Assembly: GCF_022376445.1 (NCBI RefSeq)
Contig: NW_025955183.1
Span: 1-62,882 of the forward strand
Length of the DNA: 62,882 nt
From: Fomitopsis serialis
Lineage: Eukaryota; Basidiomycota; Agaricomycetes; Polyporales; Fomitopsidaceae
Direction: 5' to 3'
A model generated the notes under the pieces. It was not told the origin of the DNA. It did no database searches and worked only from the letters and a program-made list of their open reading frames with translations. Of the stretch, positions 1 to 9,824 are shown in pieces; the first letter of the stretch is position 1, and the number at the start of each line of letters is the position of its first letter. Made by a program: the position numbers and the translations under genes.

Positions 1-2267
1 GCTAACAGCGAGCACAGGACGCGGTGACGTGCAGCGCGACGCGCACGACGACGGCGAGCACGCAGGGCCAATGCCCTGCGTGTAGGCAGCATCAGGAAAT
101 CATGCAATCTGTCTGACGGCCATGTCAGGGGCTTCAGAAGCCTTCAGAGGCCTTCAGATTGCTTCAAATTGCTCCAGAGCATCAGCCCTCATGACCTCGG
201 TTTTTTTCGATGCTAACTCGTCAGACAGGATCCTCAGACTGTTCAGACAGTCTGTCAGACCTTCCAGCTCGTCAGCCAGATCAGCCAGGGCGTATAAATC
301 GACTCAATAATATTCTATTGATCACTACTACTGTACAGAATAGCACTAGCTAATGTTATGTACCATATGCTTGTGCGAGCTACCGTCTGCCCAGTGGATG
401 CGTGCGGCAGGCTCACTCCCAGTCATAATGTTCGTATCCGTGTCCTAGCTCCTTCTCGGGCCGGGTGCGGCACGCTCATCCTTCACGGGCCTATGCATGT
501 CGGGCTGGGGCATGCCAGGCTGTTGCTCGGTGGGTACTTGCACGCTGCGCTGGGTACCTAGTGGGCTGTTGCTTGTCAGTCCTGTTCATTGAGTTGGGTC
601 GTACCAGGCTTGGGCACGTCGTCCACTTGCATCGGTGGGCAGCTAACCAGCCGTCATCGTACCAGCGCGCGTCAGTTCGCAATGTGTATCCATAGGGACC
701 GGCGTTGGGTACATGCGCAGAGGCCGCCACCGTTGTGGTCACGCAGAGCTGCCACGCGATACCGCCCGCGCGTGTTCTGCGATGACAGTGTGCTTTGAGC
801 CGCCCGTTCGTCGTGCTGTCCTGTTCTTTGGGCTGGGTCGTTGTATTGATGTGCGGCGGAGGGGCCCTTGCCGTACCGGAGTGCGTCGATACGTACCGCA
901 TTGTGTCCATGTGCACAGACTTGCTGGCTATTCCCGCGCTCGGCGTGTTGATGCTCGACCTGCATGTGTGCCGTGCTTCCACTGATAAGCTGACACTACT
1001 TGACATCTGGGGCTTGCCTTCGCTGAGCTTGCGCTCGTTGCGCACGCATGCACGCCGGAACGGTGTCCATCGGGCCCGTCCTTGGCTTACAGGGGACGTC
1101 TGCGGGTCGATGAGGTCGTCTGCGGGTCGATGGGGTCGTCTGCGGGTCGAGGTGGCCGGTGCGTGTGCACTCACTTGGGATGCCAGCCTGGCCAGCCACG
1201 GTCTCCTTCCCTCCCGAAAGGCCTTGATCACGCTGTCAGGAAGCGGTACGTGCGGCGTAACGCGCCTCTCTGAGACTTTTCTCAGCCCCTCTGTGCCGTT
1301 TTTGTCGCCAAGGACGCGAGAGCGGCCGATGACGGTTCGAAACCAACCACCTGCTTCAGATGCTCTGGCTGATGATGGGTGGGCGTTCCGAGTGGGTCAG
1401 CACGAGGGATCAGGGCGGGAGAGGAGGAAGATGGACGCACAGAACAAGGAGAGAGCGGATGCAGGGACAGAAAAGAAGAGAGCGGGGGCGACTCGACCGC
1501 ACAGGTGGATCCCGCCCTCCAAGCACCGGCGGTCGGGCAGTTTTGGGGCGCGGCAGGCCGATGCGCGCGCAACGTCTCTTGCGAATGGGCCCGCATGGGT
1601 GTCCTGGAGGTTGGCTGCAGGGGCGCAGCGGTGAGGCAGGGGAGGGGCTGAAGCTGAGAGCGACTCGGACTTCGTGACTCACGAGAGCAAGTGCACGTGC
1701 CTCAGGCGCTTAGCACTTCTCGCGCAAGTGCGGCCTCCACGTCGACGTCGACTCCAGTACTGCACGCAAATTACGACGGAGATGCGAAGACAACATGGAG
1801 CGAGGGGAGGCGAGTTACGGCAGGGATAGCACTTACAGGTGAGTGCGACGCACGCCCACTTCCGCCTCTCCTGCCTGCTCGCCCGCCCCTCTTACTCGCC
1901 TGCTCACTCACCCACTCGCCCGAGGCTACGCTCGCCTGCCCACCCGCCAACGCTGCGTCTCGCTCACGCTCCCTTTCGCCCGCACGTTCTCCCTAGCCCA
2001 CAATCTCACACGCCCGCTGGCCTGCCCACCCGTTCGCCCACGCTCCTGCTCACCCGCTTACCCGTAGACCCGTAACCCCGCCTTCACCCGCACCTCACGA
2101 AACTCGTACCAGCTCAGGTGAGTCTGTACCCGGGCGGGTCATGGGTGCAGGTCGAGCTCAGGCATGGGTATGCCCGTGCTCGGCCCAGTAGCACTAAGTA
2201 CCTCCACTGACCGGTGACCGCCCAAGTTCGTCCAACTCTCACTGCACTCGTCTGCCAACGTCGGCAT
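1..2267. other. GC-rich repeat region without a supported gene
   Basis: No convincing gene is seen. The long open frames on both strands here (for example minus 491-1231 and plus 795-1634) lie opposite one another in GC-rich DNA, show no recognisable domain and look like composition artefacts. The stretch holds a TCAG-rich block at 90-350, short tandem copies of a GGGTCGATG-type unit near 1100-1150, and pyrimidine-rich CGCCC-type minisatellite DNA at 1850-2080. A GGGC..ATGCCC palindrome near 65-80 is the same module that recurs in transposons elsewhere in the window. It is probably the left part of a transposon that carries the PEP-carboxykinase fragment beside it. Confidence 0.5.
90..350 (+). 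repeat. Left arm of a putative inverted repeat (partner 3215-3500)
   Basis: A TCAG-rich block that begins with GCATCAG, an AAA stretch and TGCAAT resembles, in reverse complement, the block at about 3215-3500. Both then run through CCAGAGCATCAG, TCGTCAGA and a TCAATAATA/TTCAATAAT stretch in the same order. Similarity is imperfect and was judged by eye. No TSD was found, so the limits of any element are not defined. If real, this is an inverted-repeat transposon of about 3.4 kb enclosing the PEP-carboxykinase fragment. Confidence 0.4.
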
Positions 2268-2668
2268 CGAGAACAACGATGTGACCCTCTTCTTTAGGTT
2301 ATCGGGCACGGGCAAGACGACGCTCTCCGCCGACCCGCGCCGGAAGCTGACTGGCCATGACGAGCACTTCTAGTCGGACGACAGTGCGTTCAACATCGAG
2401 GGCGAGTACTACGCGAAGTGCGTCAACCTTCCCGCAGAAAAGGAGCCCGACATCTACGACGTGGCCCGCTTTGGGAGCATCCTCGAGCACGTCGTGTACA
2501 ACCCGATCTCGCGCTGCCCGACTACGACAACGTCAGCATTACGAAGAACACGCGCTGCGCGTACCCGGTCGAGTTCATCCCGAACACGCGGATCCAGTGC
2601 ATAGCCAACCGCCAGCCGAGCAACACCATCATGCTCACCTGCGATGCGTTCGGTGCCCTGCGCCCGTG
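2268..2668 (+). pseudogene. Fragment of an ATP-type phosphoenolpyruvate carboxykinase gene
   Basis: Conceptual translation gives the P-loop region of ATP-dependent PEP carboxykinase, [13 protein letters not shown], near 2299-2337. It continues with a degraded DDEH/SDD segment holding an in-frame stop near 2371, then [22 protein letters not shown], an ENTRCAYP-like [17 protein letters not shown] segment and LTCDAFGALRP. These segments are in the order found in fungal PCK. The normal enzyme is about 540 residues and converts oxaloacetate to phosphoenolpyruvate in the cytosol; only the central third is present. The stop, a frame change near 2510 and non-coding flanks show it is not functional. 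GC-rich repeat DNA on both sides suggests capture of host DNA by a transposon. Identification of the family is firm; the capture mechanism is inference. Confidence 0.85.
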
Positions 2669-2699
2669 AGCAAACTCCATTCCTCCCGAAACGACTTCC

Positions 2700-4559
2700 C
2701 ATACTGTAGTGCGCTCGACGCTCCAAGGATGATCTGAACGAAGGTGCGTACGGGTACCAACAACCGTCTTACACTGCTCACAAATGGTTCGTCTCACAGG
2801 CTCTACCGACGACTACGTGCATGCCCGTACAATACCTCCTGCCGTGCGGTGCCTGACGGTTAACCACGACGCTGCCCACCACATCTCGACGAGCACTGTG
2901 TGAACGGAAACGTTCGCGGCCAGGGCGAAGGTGGTAGCCGACGAAGGACGATCGGCGGGTCCCGCCGGCCAGGGCGAGTAGGAGACCAGACGAGGCAAGC
3001 GGGATGGCAGACAAATCGGCGGACGGCGCGAGAGTGAGTGGATGGGGTGGGCAAGATGGTTTACGGGGCAGATGAGATGGCAGACAGGTCGAGAGAGGGT
3101 ACACGGGGCGGGCGAGTCGACCGCCTACGACACGGGCAAATGACTTAGACGAGACGGCAGACAGCGCGGGCGAGGCAGCAGATGGTGCGAGGGTGAGAAT
3201 ATATGGTGTCACTGATGAGCCCGTGTTGACCTCGACTATCTGCTTCGGCGTTGGTACCCACTATGTGCTTTCCAATATGTACAATGTTCTTGAGCTGTCA
3301 ATATACGAGCAATAATATTGTGACTACTGTGATTATTGAATAGACAGTGTCTTAGATGGGACAGTCCTATAACCTTGTTGGCTCATTGAACTTTCTGACG
3401 AGTCTGGACTACTCTGAGGATTCTGAACTATCTGATGCTCTGGTCACTCTGAGGGGTCTCCGTCAGCCTCTCAGATGCTCAGAAATTGCACAGTTTGCTG
3501 ATGCACGGCCGACGAACAAGCGGCGTGAATGTCCAGTGCACAGACGCGGTCGACGAACGCGCACACAGGTAAGCGGAAGGGAGGCCAAGGAGGCACACAA
3601 TCGGGTGGGCGGGCGTGTACACAACCGGGCGGGACCACAACCGGGCGGGACCACAACTGGGCGGCGACGCACGCACGGCAACCACGAGCGCGCAGGGCAA
3701 ATGCCCAGCACGCAAGCGCGGTCGACGAACGAGCCGCGCGCGCGAGCGACACACAGGAGACGGCGACGGTGGACAGGGTGTGTACAACACACGCCGACTG
3801 CGAGCGCGTAGGGCCAGTGCCCCGCATGCAAACGCAGCCGACGAGCATGTCGCAGGTAGTGAATGGGGGGCGAACGGACGAGGACGAGCGGGCGGGAGGC
3901 CGGGAGGCGTAGTAGTAGTGCAATGTATATTAGTGTAGTAGCATTATAATCGACGGCAGTTTACAGCAGGTTATAGCAGATTACGGACCTGCCCCCAGCT
4001 GCCCAGACCTGCCCGCAGACTAAGACGCCTGCTCTCGGCAGGTTGGGGCAGGTTATGCGTTAAGGCCGTGTTTCAATTGCCTGCCCCCAGTCAACCGAGA
4101 GCTGCCCGTAGTGTAGTCGTTGACAGCAGCTGTCAAGACCTTTTCCGGGCAGGTGTCAGCTTAGTTCGGGCAGGTCCGGTTTTCACTGTGCGTGAAGCGC
4201 GACTCACCATCGGGGAAAGGCGGCGGGGCGATCACAGTCCCGGCCCGCTGCGGTGCGGGGACGCGGCCTGTCGCCTGCACAAAGTTTCAACTTGAATTTC
4301 AAGCTCAAGTCTGCCTAAGTGACAGTCTGCCCGCGGATGACCATGTTGACCTCGGCCAGCTACATCTCAGAATATTGTGCTATACATCGCCGACTTCAAG
4401 TTGATCCATGAAACAAGTCACTGGCACATTGACAGCAGTGACCGAGGCGTATATTGCGGTGCACGACCCAACCGACTCGGAGTGCTACCAAGATGTGGGA
4501 CGAATCCGTACTAAAGGAGGACAGCAGTTATAATCATCCACGGTTCGTTACCCCTACCC
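2700..4559. other. Repeat-rich intergenic region, no gene
   Basis: No supported gene. At 2880-3200 there is purine-rich minisatellite DNA made of GGCGGGCGAG-like units. The block 3215-3500 is the candidate right inverted repeat. From 3500 to 3920 there are two copies of the module AGGGC(A/C)A(A/G)TGCCC plus a GCA(A/C)GC...GACGAACG tail (about 3695-3735 and 3808-3850). At 3960-4330 short GCAGGTT/ACCTGCCC blocks form imperfect inverted repeats. The last 90 bases, from about 4470, resemble the DNA downstream of the paralogous coiled-coil gene at 46590-46680, so the homologous block starts there. Confidence 0.5.
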
Positions 4560-5254
4560 TCACTTTGTATCATCGACCAAACCCAGGTCATCAACGATCG
4601 TGTCTAGGATCACCTGCGGCTTGACGAGCGTTTTGACTTCAAGGCGTCCTCTCGATCCGCTGCGGTTGTCTCTCTCCGTGCGACGAAGCCCTAGCGTCAA
4701 GGCACGTATGACGGGGATTCCGACTCTGTCTTGACGCTTCCGCCGAGGTGCGTGTTCGTCGACCATCACTTCTGGTCGGAAGGGCTTCTTCTGTTCCTCT
4801 ACGAACACCTCGTACTCGCTCCCAGCCACGTCTTCTCCAACCATCCTACGCATCTGCATGGCGGCCTTCACGATGATCTCGAAGGCTCCCCGTAGGTCGT
4901 TCTTGTCCCAAGATGCTACTCGAGCGACCGTCAAGATTGTTGTTGCATCCTCCAAGAGACGTTTCACATGCCGCGTCTCTTCGTCTTTGACTGCTGTCGA
5001 GCTGGACGTGGCGTACTTGCGAGTTAAGGTATGCCAGCGGCCGGCGACAGCTTGTGGCTCTGCGATTACCATAAGCAGGGTCCTTGACGCAATGGACAGA
5101 GTATCGGGCTCACCTGATCGAAGGATACGGTCATAGATGGAGCCGATGAATCGGTTGGCACTGCTACTAGACGGAGTCCAGGAAGATATGACCTCGGCAA
5201 CATATGTCGTGACGGTGACCTGCAGACCCATCTCCAAGGTGATACGGTCATCCT
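4560..5254 (-). pseudogene. Host coiled-coil gene A, C-terminal part, split by the copia insertion
   Basis: This is the C-terminal part of a gene whose N-terminal part lies 30.5 kb away at 35796-36685. The reading frame runs into the copia LTR at 5254 in the middle of a PPREDDRITLE segment and resumes at 35796. An unbroken paralogous segment covers the same junction at 46681-47682, which proves the continuity. Residues include LQVTVTTYVAEVISSWTPSSSS, a basic RRKRQDR segment and a conserved VKPQVILDTIVDDLGL C-terminus. A likely 54-bp intron begins with GTGAGCCC near 5113. I do not recognise a domain with known function; the family looks specific to basidiomycetes. The insertion inactivates this copy. 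Confidence 0.75.
5250..5254 (+). repeat. Left copy of 5-bp copia TSD (ATCCT)
   Basis: ATCCT directly precedes the TG of the left LTR. The same five bases directly follow the CA of the right LTR at 35796-35800. Removing the element and one copy restores the gene-A sequence, in agreement with the paralog near 47375-47390. Confidence 0.9.
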
Positions 5255-5510
5255 TGTTAAAGTTACAAGTTCTCAGTCGCGTCCTCGTGGTACTCGACTC
5301 GATTGCTACTGTACCTGTTAAAGTTACAAGTTCTAATACTACAGTTTCAGCATCTTCGGACTAGAAATACAGTAGGGAATGAGCTTACCTCAGTCGCGTC
5401 CTCGTGGTACTCGACTGAGGTAGCTGGTGTCTACGCGCGCCCGTTACAGTCCGTTCGTCCATCACGTGTCCGTGTCGTCACAAGCGCCGCGTCACGGTCC
5501 CTCCTCAACC
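5255..5510 (-). repeat. Copia 3' LTR
   Basis: This 256-bp LTR starts TGTTAAAG and ends CTCAACC on the plus strand, where the right-hand copy ends CTCAACA. It contains two copies of a TGTTAAAGTTACAAGTTCT unit and two copies of a CAGTCGCGTCCTCGTGGTACTCGACT unit. Its last nine bases are the TSD of the KDZ element. It looks like a solo LTR at first sight; the flank comparison shows it is the partner of the LTR at 35541-35795. Confidence 0.92.
5502..5510 (+). repeat. Left copy of 9-bp KDZ TSD (TCCTCAACC)
   Basis: The last nine bases of the copia LTR read TCCTCAACA in the intact LTR. Here they read TCCTCAACC, and the right copy at 31138-31146 reads CCCTCAACA: one substitution in each copy relative to the ancestral site. 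Confidence 0.85.
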
Positions 5511-7534
5511 ACATTATTCAGTGATACCTACCCGATACTAACGGTACACCCGGGGTGCATTTCGCCCGTTGCAAACGGTGGGCCGGAGGCCGCCCGGAGG
5601 AACACGCCGCACGCTGCAGGCGTAATGGCCGGAGACCAGCCCTCTTGTTCATAGCGTTGTGACCGGTCGGTAGGCATGTAGGTCTGAAACGGCACAGCCG
5701 CAGTACGGTTTGACTTAATTATAGGCCATACGGGACGGCCGACACATCTTTCGTGCGATACCAAACGACACGGCCGGTAGGATGCATCATGTTCCTGTGG
5801 CGGGGCGGCCGGCTGGCTCCCAGGTCATGGTGACGTCACGGTCGGGATTCTAGCCCTATGCCAACAACGGGCTGGGCGCCGCTTATGGCATATTGCAGGC
5901 TGTGCTTCTAACGAGAGGGCCGGTTACCTTTGTGTACCACACCTGGCGTGCCGGCCGTTGTCCAACACCAACAAGCAGGCATGGTGCTAGGTTATTTCGT
6001 CCTGCCTATAACGAGCGTTATAAATGGTCCGGCCGGAAGTCTAACCATGCTGGTTTCATACAGGCGGGCTGTACAATGGGTCGGAGATCGCATTGCCCAA
6101 CCACCGCTGGTGACGGTCCGGCCGGCTCAACTCAGGTCACCCAATGGCCCTGCGTTCAGGGCGAGACCTACCGTCAATATATATAATGTTTACGCTCATG
6201 TCGGTCCGGCCGGACATTACACGCCCAAAAGTCTTCCAGGGGAGGGGTTTCAGAGTCCCCTTGGTGAAGATGCCTGCCGAGGACACCAACGGTCCGGCCG
6301 GAGACCACTCATCTCAGATCATCTGCTCCAGGACTGGTAGCAGTATGCAGACCAAAAGCACACAGGCGTATATTTCGTGTGGCTGTGTTGTAAACCGACC
6401 ATTAGCGATGTTAGGCTGCGCACCTCAGACTTGTCGGGTGTGGATGCACGCCGTCCGGCCGGCGAACATATCATTCCCGTCATCGCCTGCGGGTCATGTG
6501 AGGTAGCCCAGCGCAGTCAACATGCTCATTTGGCTGGTGATCCCGTACAATTTCAGTCACCCAGCACAATGGGTGGCTCGGGATTGGGCTCTTCACCTCC
6601 AACTGGCCGGCCGAGCAGAGTCACATACCGGCCGGCGAAGAACTATCTGCTGTCATCGCCTGCGCGTAATGTGAGCAAGCCTAGTCTAGTCAAAATGTTC
6701 CGTCAGCTCGTATGTACATGCAATTACAATGACACTAACCAATAGCTCGCTCGGGACTCAGCTCCTCACCTCCAACTCGCCGGCCGAGGGTACACATCTT
6801 CCGGCCGGCGAACAACTATCTGCTGTCATCGCCTGCGCGTGATGTGAGCAAGCCCGGTCTGGTCAGAATGTTCCGTCAGCTCGTATGTACATGCAATTAC
6901 AATGACACTAACCAATAGCTCGCTCGGGACTCAGCTCCTCACCTCCAACTCGCCGGCCGAGCAGAGACACATACCGGCCGGCGAACAACTATCTGCTGTC
7001 ATCGCCTGCGCGTAATGTGAGCAAGCCTAGTCTGGTCAAAATGTTCCGTCAGCTCGTATGTACATGCAATTACAATGACACTACACAGTAGCTCGCTCGG
7101 GACTCAGCTCCTCACCTCCAACTCGCCGGCCGAGGGTACACATCTTCCGGCCGGCGAACAACTATCTGCTGTCATCGCCTGCGCGTAATGTGAGCAAGCC
7201 CGGTCTAGTCAAAATGTTCCGTCAGCTCGTATGTACATGCAATTACAATGACACTAAACAGTAGCTCGCTCGGGACTCAGCTCCCCACCTCCAACTCGCC
7301 GGCCGAGGGTACACATCTTCCGGCCGGCGGACACATATCTGTTGTGATCGCCTGCAGGCGATGGCGGATTCCCCACCCCCAGCTCACGGGCCGAGGGTAT
7401 ACATCTTGTGGCCGGCGAGCACCTGTCTGCTGTGATTGTCTGCAGGCGATGCCAGGTCACCAACCCTGGCGTGTGACACGGCATTTATTCGGGCACACTA
7501 CTCTATACTGGATATACATGAAGGGAAGTTTGCT
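5511..7534. repeat. Left terminal region of the KDZ element
   Basis: It opens with the terminal block shared with the fold-back element (ACATTA..CAGTG, then ACGGTACACCCGG and GTGCATTTCGCCCGTT). Spaced ACGGTCCGGCCGG units follow through 5560-6600, then a 173-bp tandem array. No gene is supported; the open frames here are repeat translations. The region is probably where the transposase binds, by analogy with other large DNA transposons that have subterminal repeats. Confidence 0.8.
6591..7345 (+). repeat. 173-bp tandem repeat array
   Basis: The marker CTCACCTCC recurs with starts at 6592, 6765, 6938, 7111 and (as CCCACCTCC) 7284, a strict 173-bp period. Each unit holds a GCCGGCCGAG site, then TTCCGGCCGGCGAAC or ATACCGGCCGGCGAA, and then a segment with TCAGCTCGTATGTACATGC. 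A shorter degenerate unit follows to about 7460. Units alternate slightly in the first spacer, which suggests amplification from two sequence types. Confidence 0.9.
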
Positions 7535-9565
7535 CTACTCCTCCACGCGCTCCGTATGCGAACGCAAGCGGTACCACCCACGAATCCATCCCACTGCCTC
7601 CATGTTGTTGATGTTTGCGTTCTGAAGTGCTCCGAGGGCCTCCAAACGAGCGAGTATGATTCCGCGCTCGGCCGTTAACTCCAAGACCCTCGTCGCTGTT
7701 GCAGCCGTCAACGCCGCACCTGCAAAGAGTGTGTCAGCATCCTCTTTCGCATCGATAGGTCACTCGCATGCCCCAGGCAGCTTTGCAAGACACTAAGTCC
7801 GTGAACATTTCGAACACTCACCGTTGTCTATGTTCTGTTGCAGAGCGTAAGTAATATTCGCCGGCTGCAAGGCACTGATAAGTCGGACACAGATCGCAGG
7901 GCGAGAAGACATACCTGTCCCGATGGGTTTACATCGTGGCCTTGAAATGGGTCCCCCAGCCCGTCGGGCATAGCGGACGAAGACGATTGCCCTGTTCTCT
8001 CACCTAGGCCGGGTACTTCATTCGCACTCGCCGCTTGTCCCCCAGTGTACGTGCGCGAGATATGAGAACTCGCATGCGGCGGCCGTGAAGCCCCCGCAGT
8101 GGTCCATCCTTCCGCTCCGGTGGACGCTTGTGGTGGGGGAGGTTCTACAAATTGGCGCCGACTGTGCCGAGGTACCAGGGGCGTGGGTGCTGGTAGAGCC
8201 CTCCAGCCGGGGGGTGACCCTGGCGCGTTCGATATCGTGGCCTGCACCTCGACCTCTGATTCGCGGCGTATATGCATGATGGCGGCTGCTGGTTTGCGCC
8301 CGTCGTGCAGCACGCCAGAGTCACGAGTGGGCTCACTTTGCCCTGGAGTAGCGCTCTATTCGCGAGGGTCAGATCAAGAAGCGAAATGAAAGACATGACC
8401 ATACGCACTGTTGTACTGTCATCTGCCTCATCGGTTTCCATAGGAATGGCCCCAATTCGAAGGCCGGACTCTGGCTCGTTCCCCGCCATGCCGCTAGTGT
8501 CGGCAGGGTGTATGATAGACATTTCCCGGTGAACGTCAGGATCATTCTGTGTAAGGCATCAGCTACCAAGGCCGATCAGATTACTTTCGGAAATGCGTAC
8601 CTCTTCTGTGTCGTCCATCGGGATTGCAAATCTCCCGCGAACCTTAATCCTGGCCTGCCTTGGCGGTTGGGCCGCGACAGTCGAGGACTGAGTATTTCGA
8701 ATGCGTCAGTTTCGTGATACAGGGACACGGCGTTGTAACATACATTCGACGGGGCCGGCATACTTTCGGCCCGTACAGACTTCTTTTTCACCTGCACGGC
8801 ATTACCTGCCGCCCTCGAGGTAGAGTCCTCTTCCGCTGGGTGTGTCTGCCGGTCTGTCAGGTTTCATCGACAGTACAGATTACAGAGCTGGCCTACCTCG
8901 TCCTCGTCACCCATCGGGATCTTGAATCGGAAGTGGTGATGAGCTTCCGATCCCAAGTCGGGGATCGCACGGGCAACCGTCTTTCCCTTGGTTGTGCCGG
9001 ACTTGGGATTTCAATCAGTGGCAATTAAGGCACGAGTACGCCGGAGCAATACGTACTGTCTCCCGAAATGCCGAGGGTGTCTCTTCCTCCATTGGGATGT
9101 TGAATCGTCGAACAGGGTGGTCCTTCTGCGCCATATATTAGGTTCGATGCCTGTGTAATGTGAGCAATTCGAGTACACACCGGTGTTGCCTCTACCTCGG
9201 ACTCTTCATCCTCCATGGGAATCGCAAAACGTCTGCGGGGAACAGGTTGTGGCTTCCTCCCCGCGAGCTCCCCCGCTGACGTGGCAAGCTGAGGCCTCTC
9301 GCGACTTGGAAGGTTACGTTCAGCCTGTACGGAGTTACCAAGACGAAAGAACAACACAAATTACAGAGGTGCGTACCTGCACATCGGAAGTATCCTCGGG
9401 AACATTTACGGGGTCCCCAGAGGCGACACGAGAACCTGGCGTGGCGCGCCTAAGTGGTCGCGTGGACGGGGCCCGCCCCCGCGTCGAAGGCTTGCGTGAC
9501 CCTGCCAGGCGCGGCGTCAGTAACTCACCCAAGATGTCTCAGTGCGACGTACCTCTGCCGGACAT
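7535..9565 (-). CDS. KDZ cargo protein with five RF.IPM-acidic repeats (unknown function)
   Basis: This multi-exon gene starts at 9565 with ATG and MSGRG, then a 50-bp intron; the stop is at 7535-7537. After a basic region (SRKPSTRGRAPSTRPLRR) the translation repeats a short motif five times, mostly one per exon: RRRFAIPMEDEE (about 9200-9240), RRFNIPMEEE (9080-9117), FRFKIPMGDEDE (8899-8938), GRFAIPMDDTEE (8599-8639) and LRIGAIPMETDEADD (8418-8467). A Pro/Ser-rich linker and a helical C-terminus with ITYALQQNI, LELTAERGIILARLEAL and WIRGWYRLR close it. No known domain was recognised. The repeated basic-hydrophobic-acidic motif could dock onto a partner protein, perhaps the transposase or the neighbouring Cys-rich protein; that is inference. 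It is divergent from the plus gene at 9825. Exon edges between 8640 and 8900 are uncertain. Confidence 0.65.
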
Positions 9566-9824
9566 TGTACTGTCGTAGTGAGGAGAATGGCGCACGATCT
9601 GTGGTTGAGCACAGATCAAATGGCGCCCGATCGGCGAAGTTCGTTTGTGGCTAGCAAACCCGCGGCCACGCCGGGACCACGTGACACGTGTGGCTTTGAA
9701 CTTGTTGATCGCCGGCCTCCTGCATCACTTTGCTCTCGCGTCCATCATCGCGTCGCTCTCCGCTCACCCATCCCACTCTGCTCTGACACCCTGATTTGTG
9801 CTCTTCTCGCTGCTTTGCTCAAAC
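9566..9824. promoter_or_regulatory. Divergent promoter region of two KDZ cargo genes
   Basis: This 259-bp gap separates the start codons of the minus gene at 9565 and the plus gene at 9825. CT-rich stretches precede the plus start. No clear TATA box was seen, and CCGGCCGG is absent although it is common in other spacers of the element. Co-expression of the two genes is likely from the arrangement only. Confidence 0.45.

Noticed and set aside
491..1231. Minus-strand ORF of 246 codons and its plus-strand overlaps
   Set aside because: Open frames on both strands in GC-rich DNA, no domain, low-complexity composition and short repeat units.
2268..2668. Functional PEP carboxykinase gene
   Set aside because: In-frame stop, frame change and only about a third of the enzyme present.
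5255..5510. Solo copia LTR
   Set aside because: Its left flank ends in ATCCT and its right flank is the KDZ end. The matching ATCCT lies after the LTR at 35795 and gene A is restored only if both LTRs belong to one insertion.
6591..7345. CRISPR array
   Set aside because: The 173-bp units are nearly identical throughout, with no unique spacers, in a eukaryotic genome.
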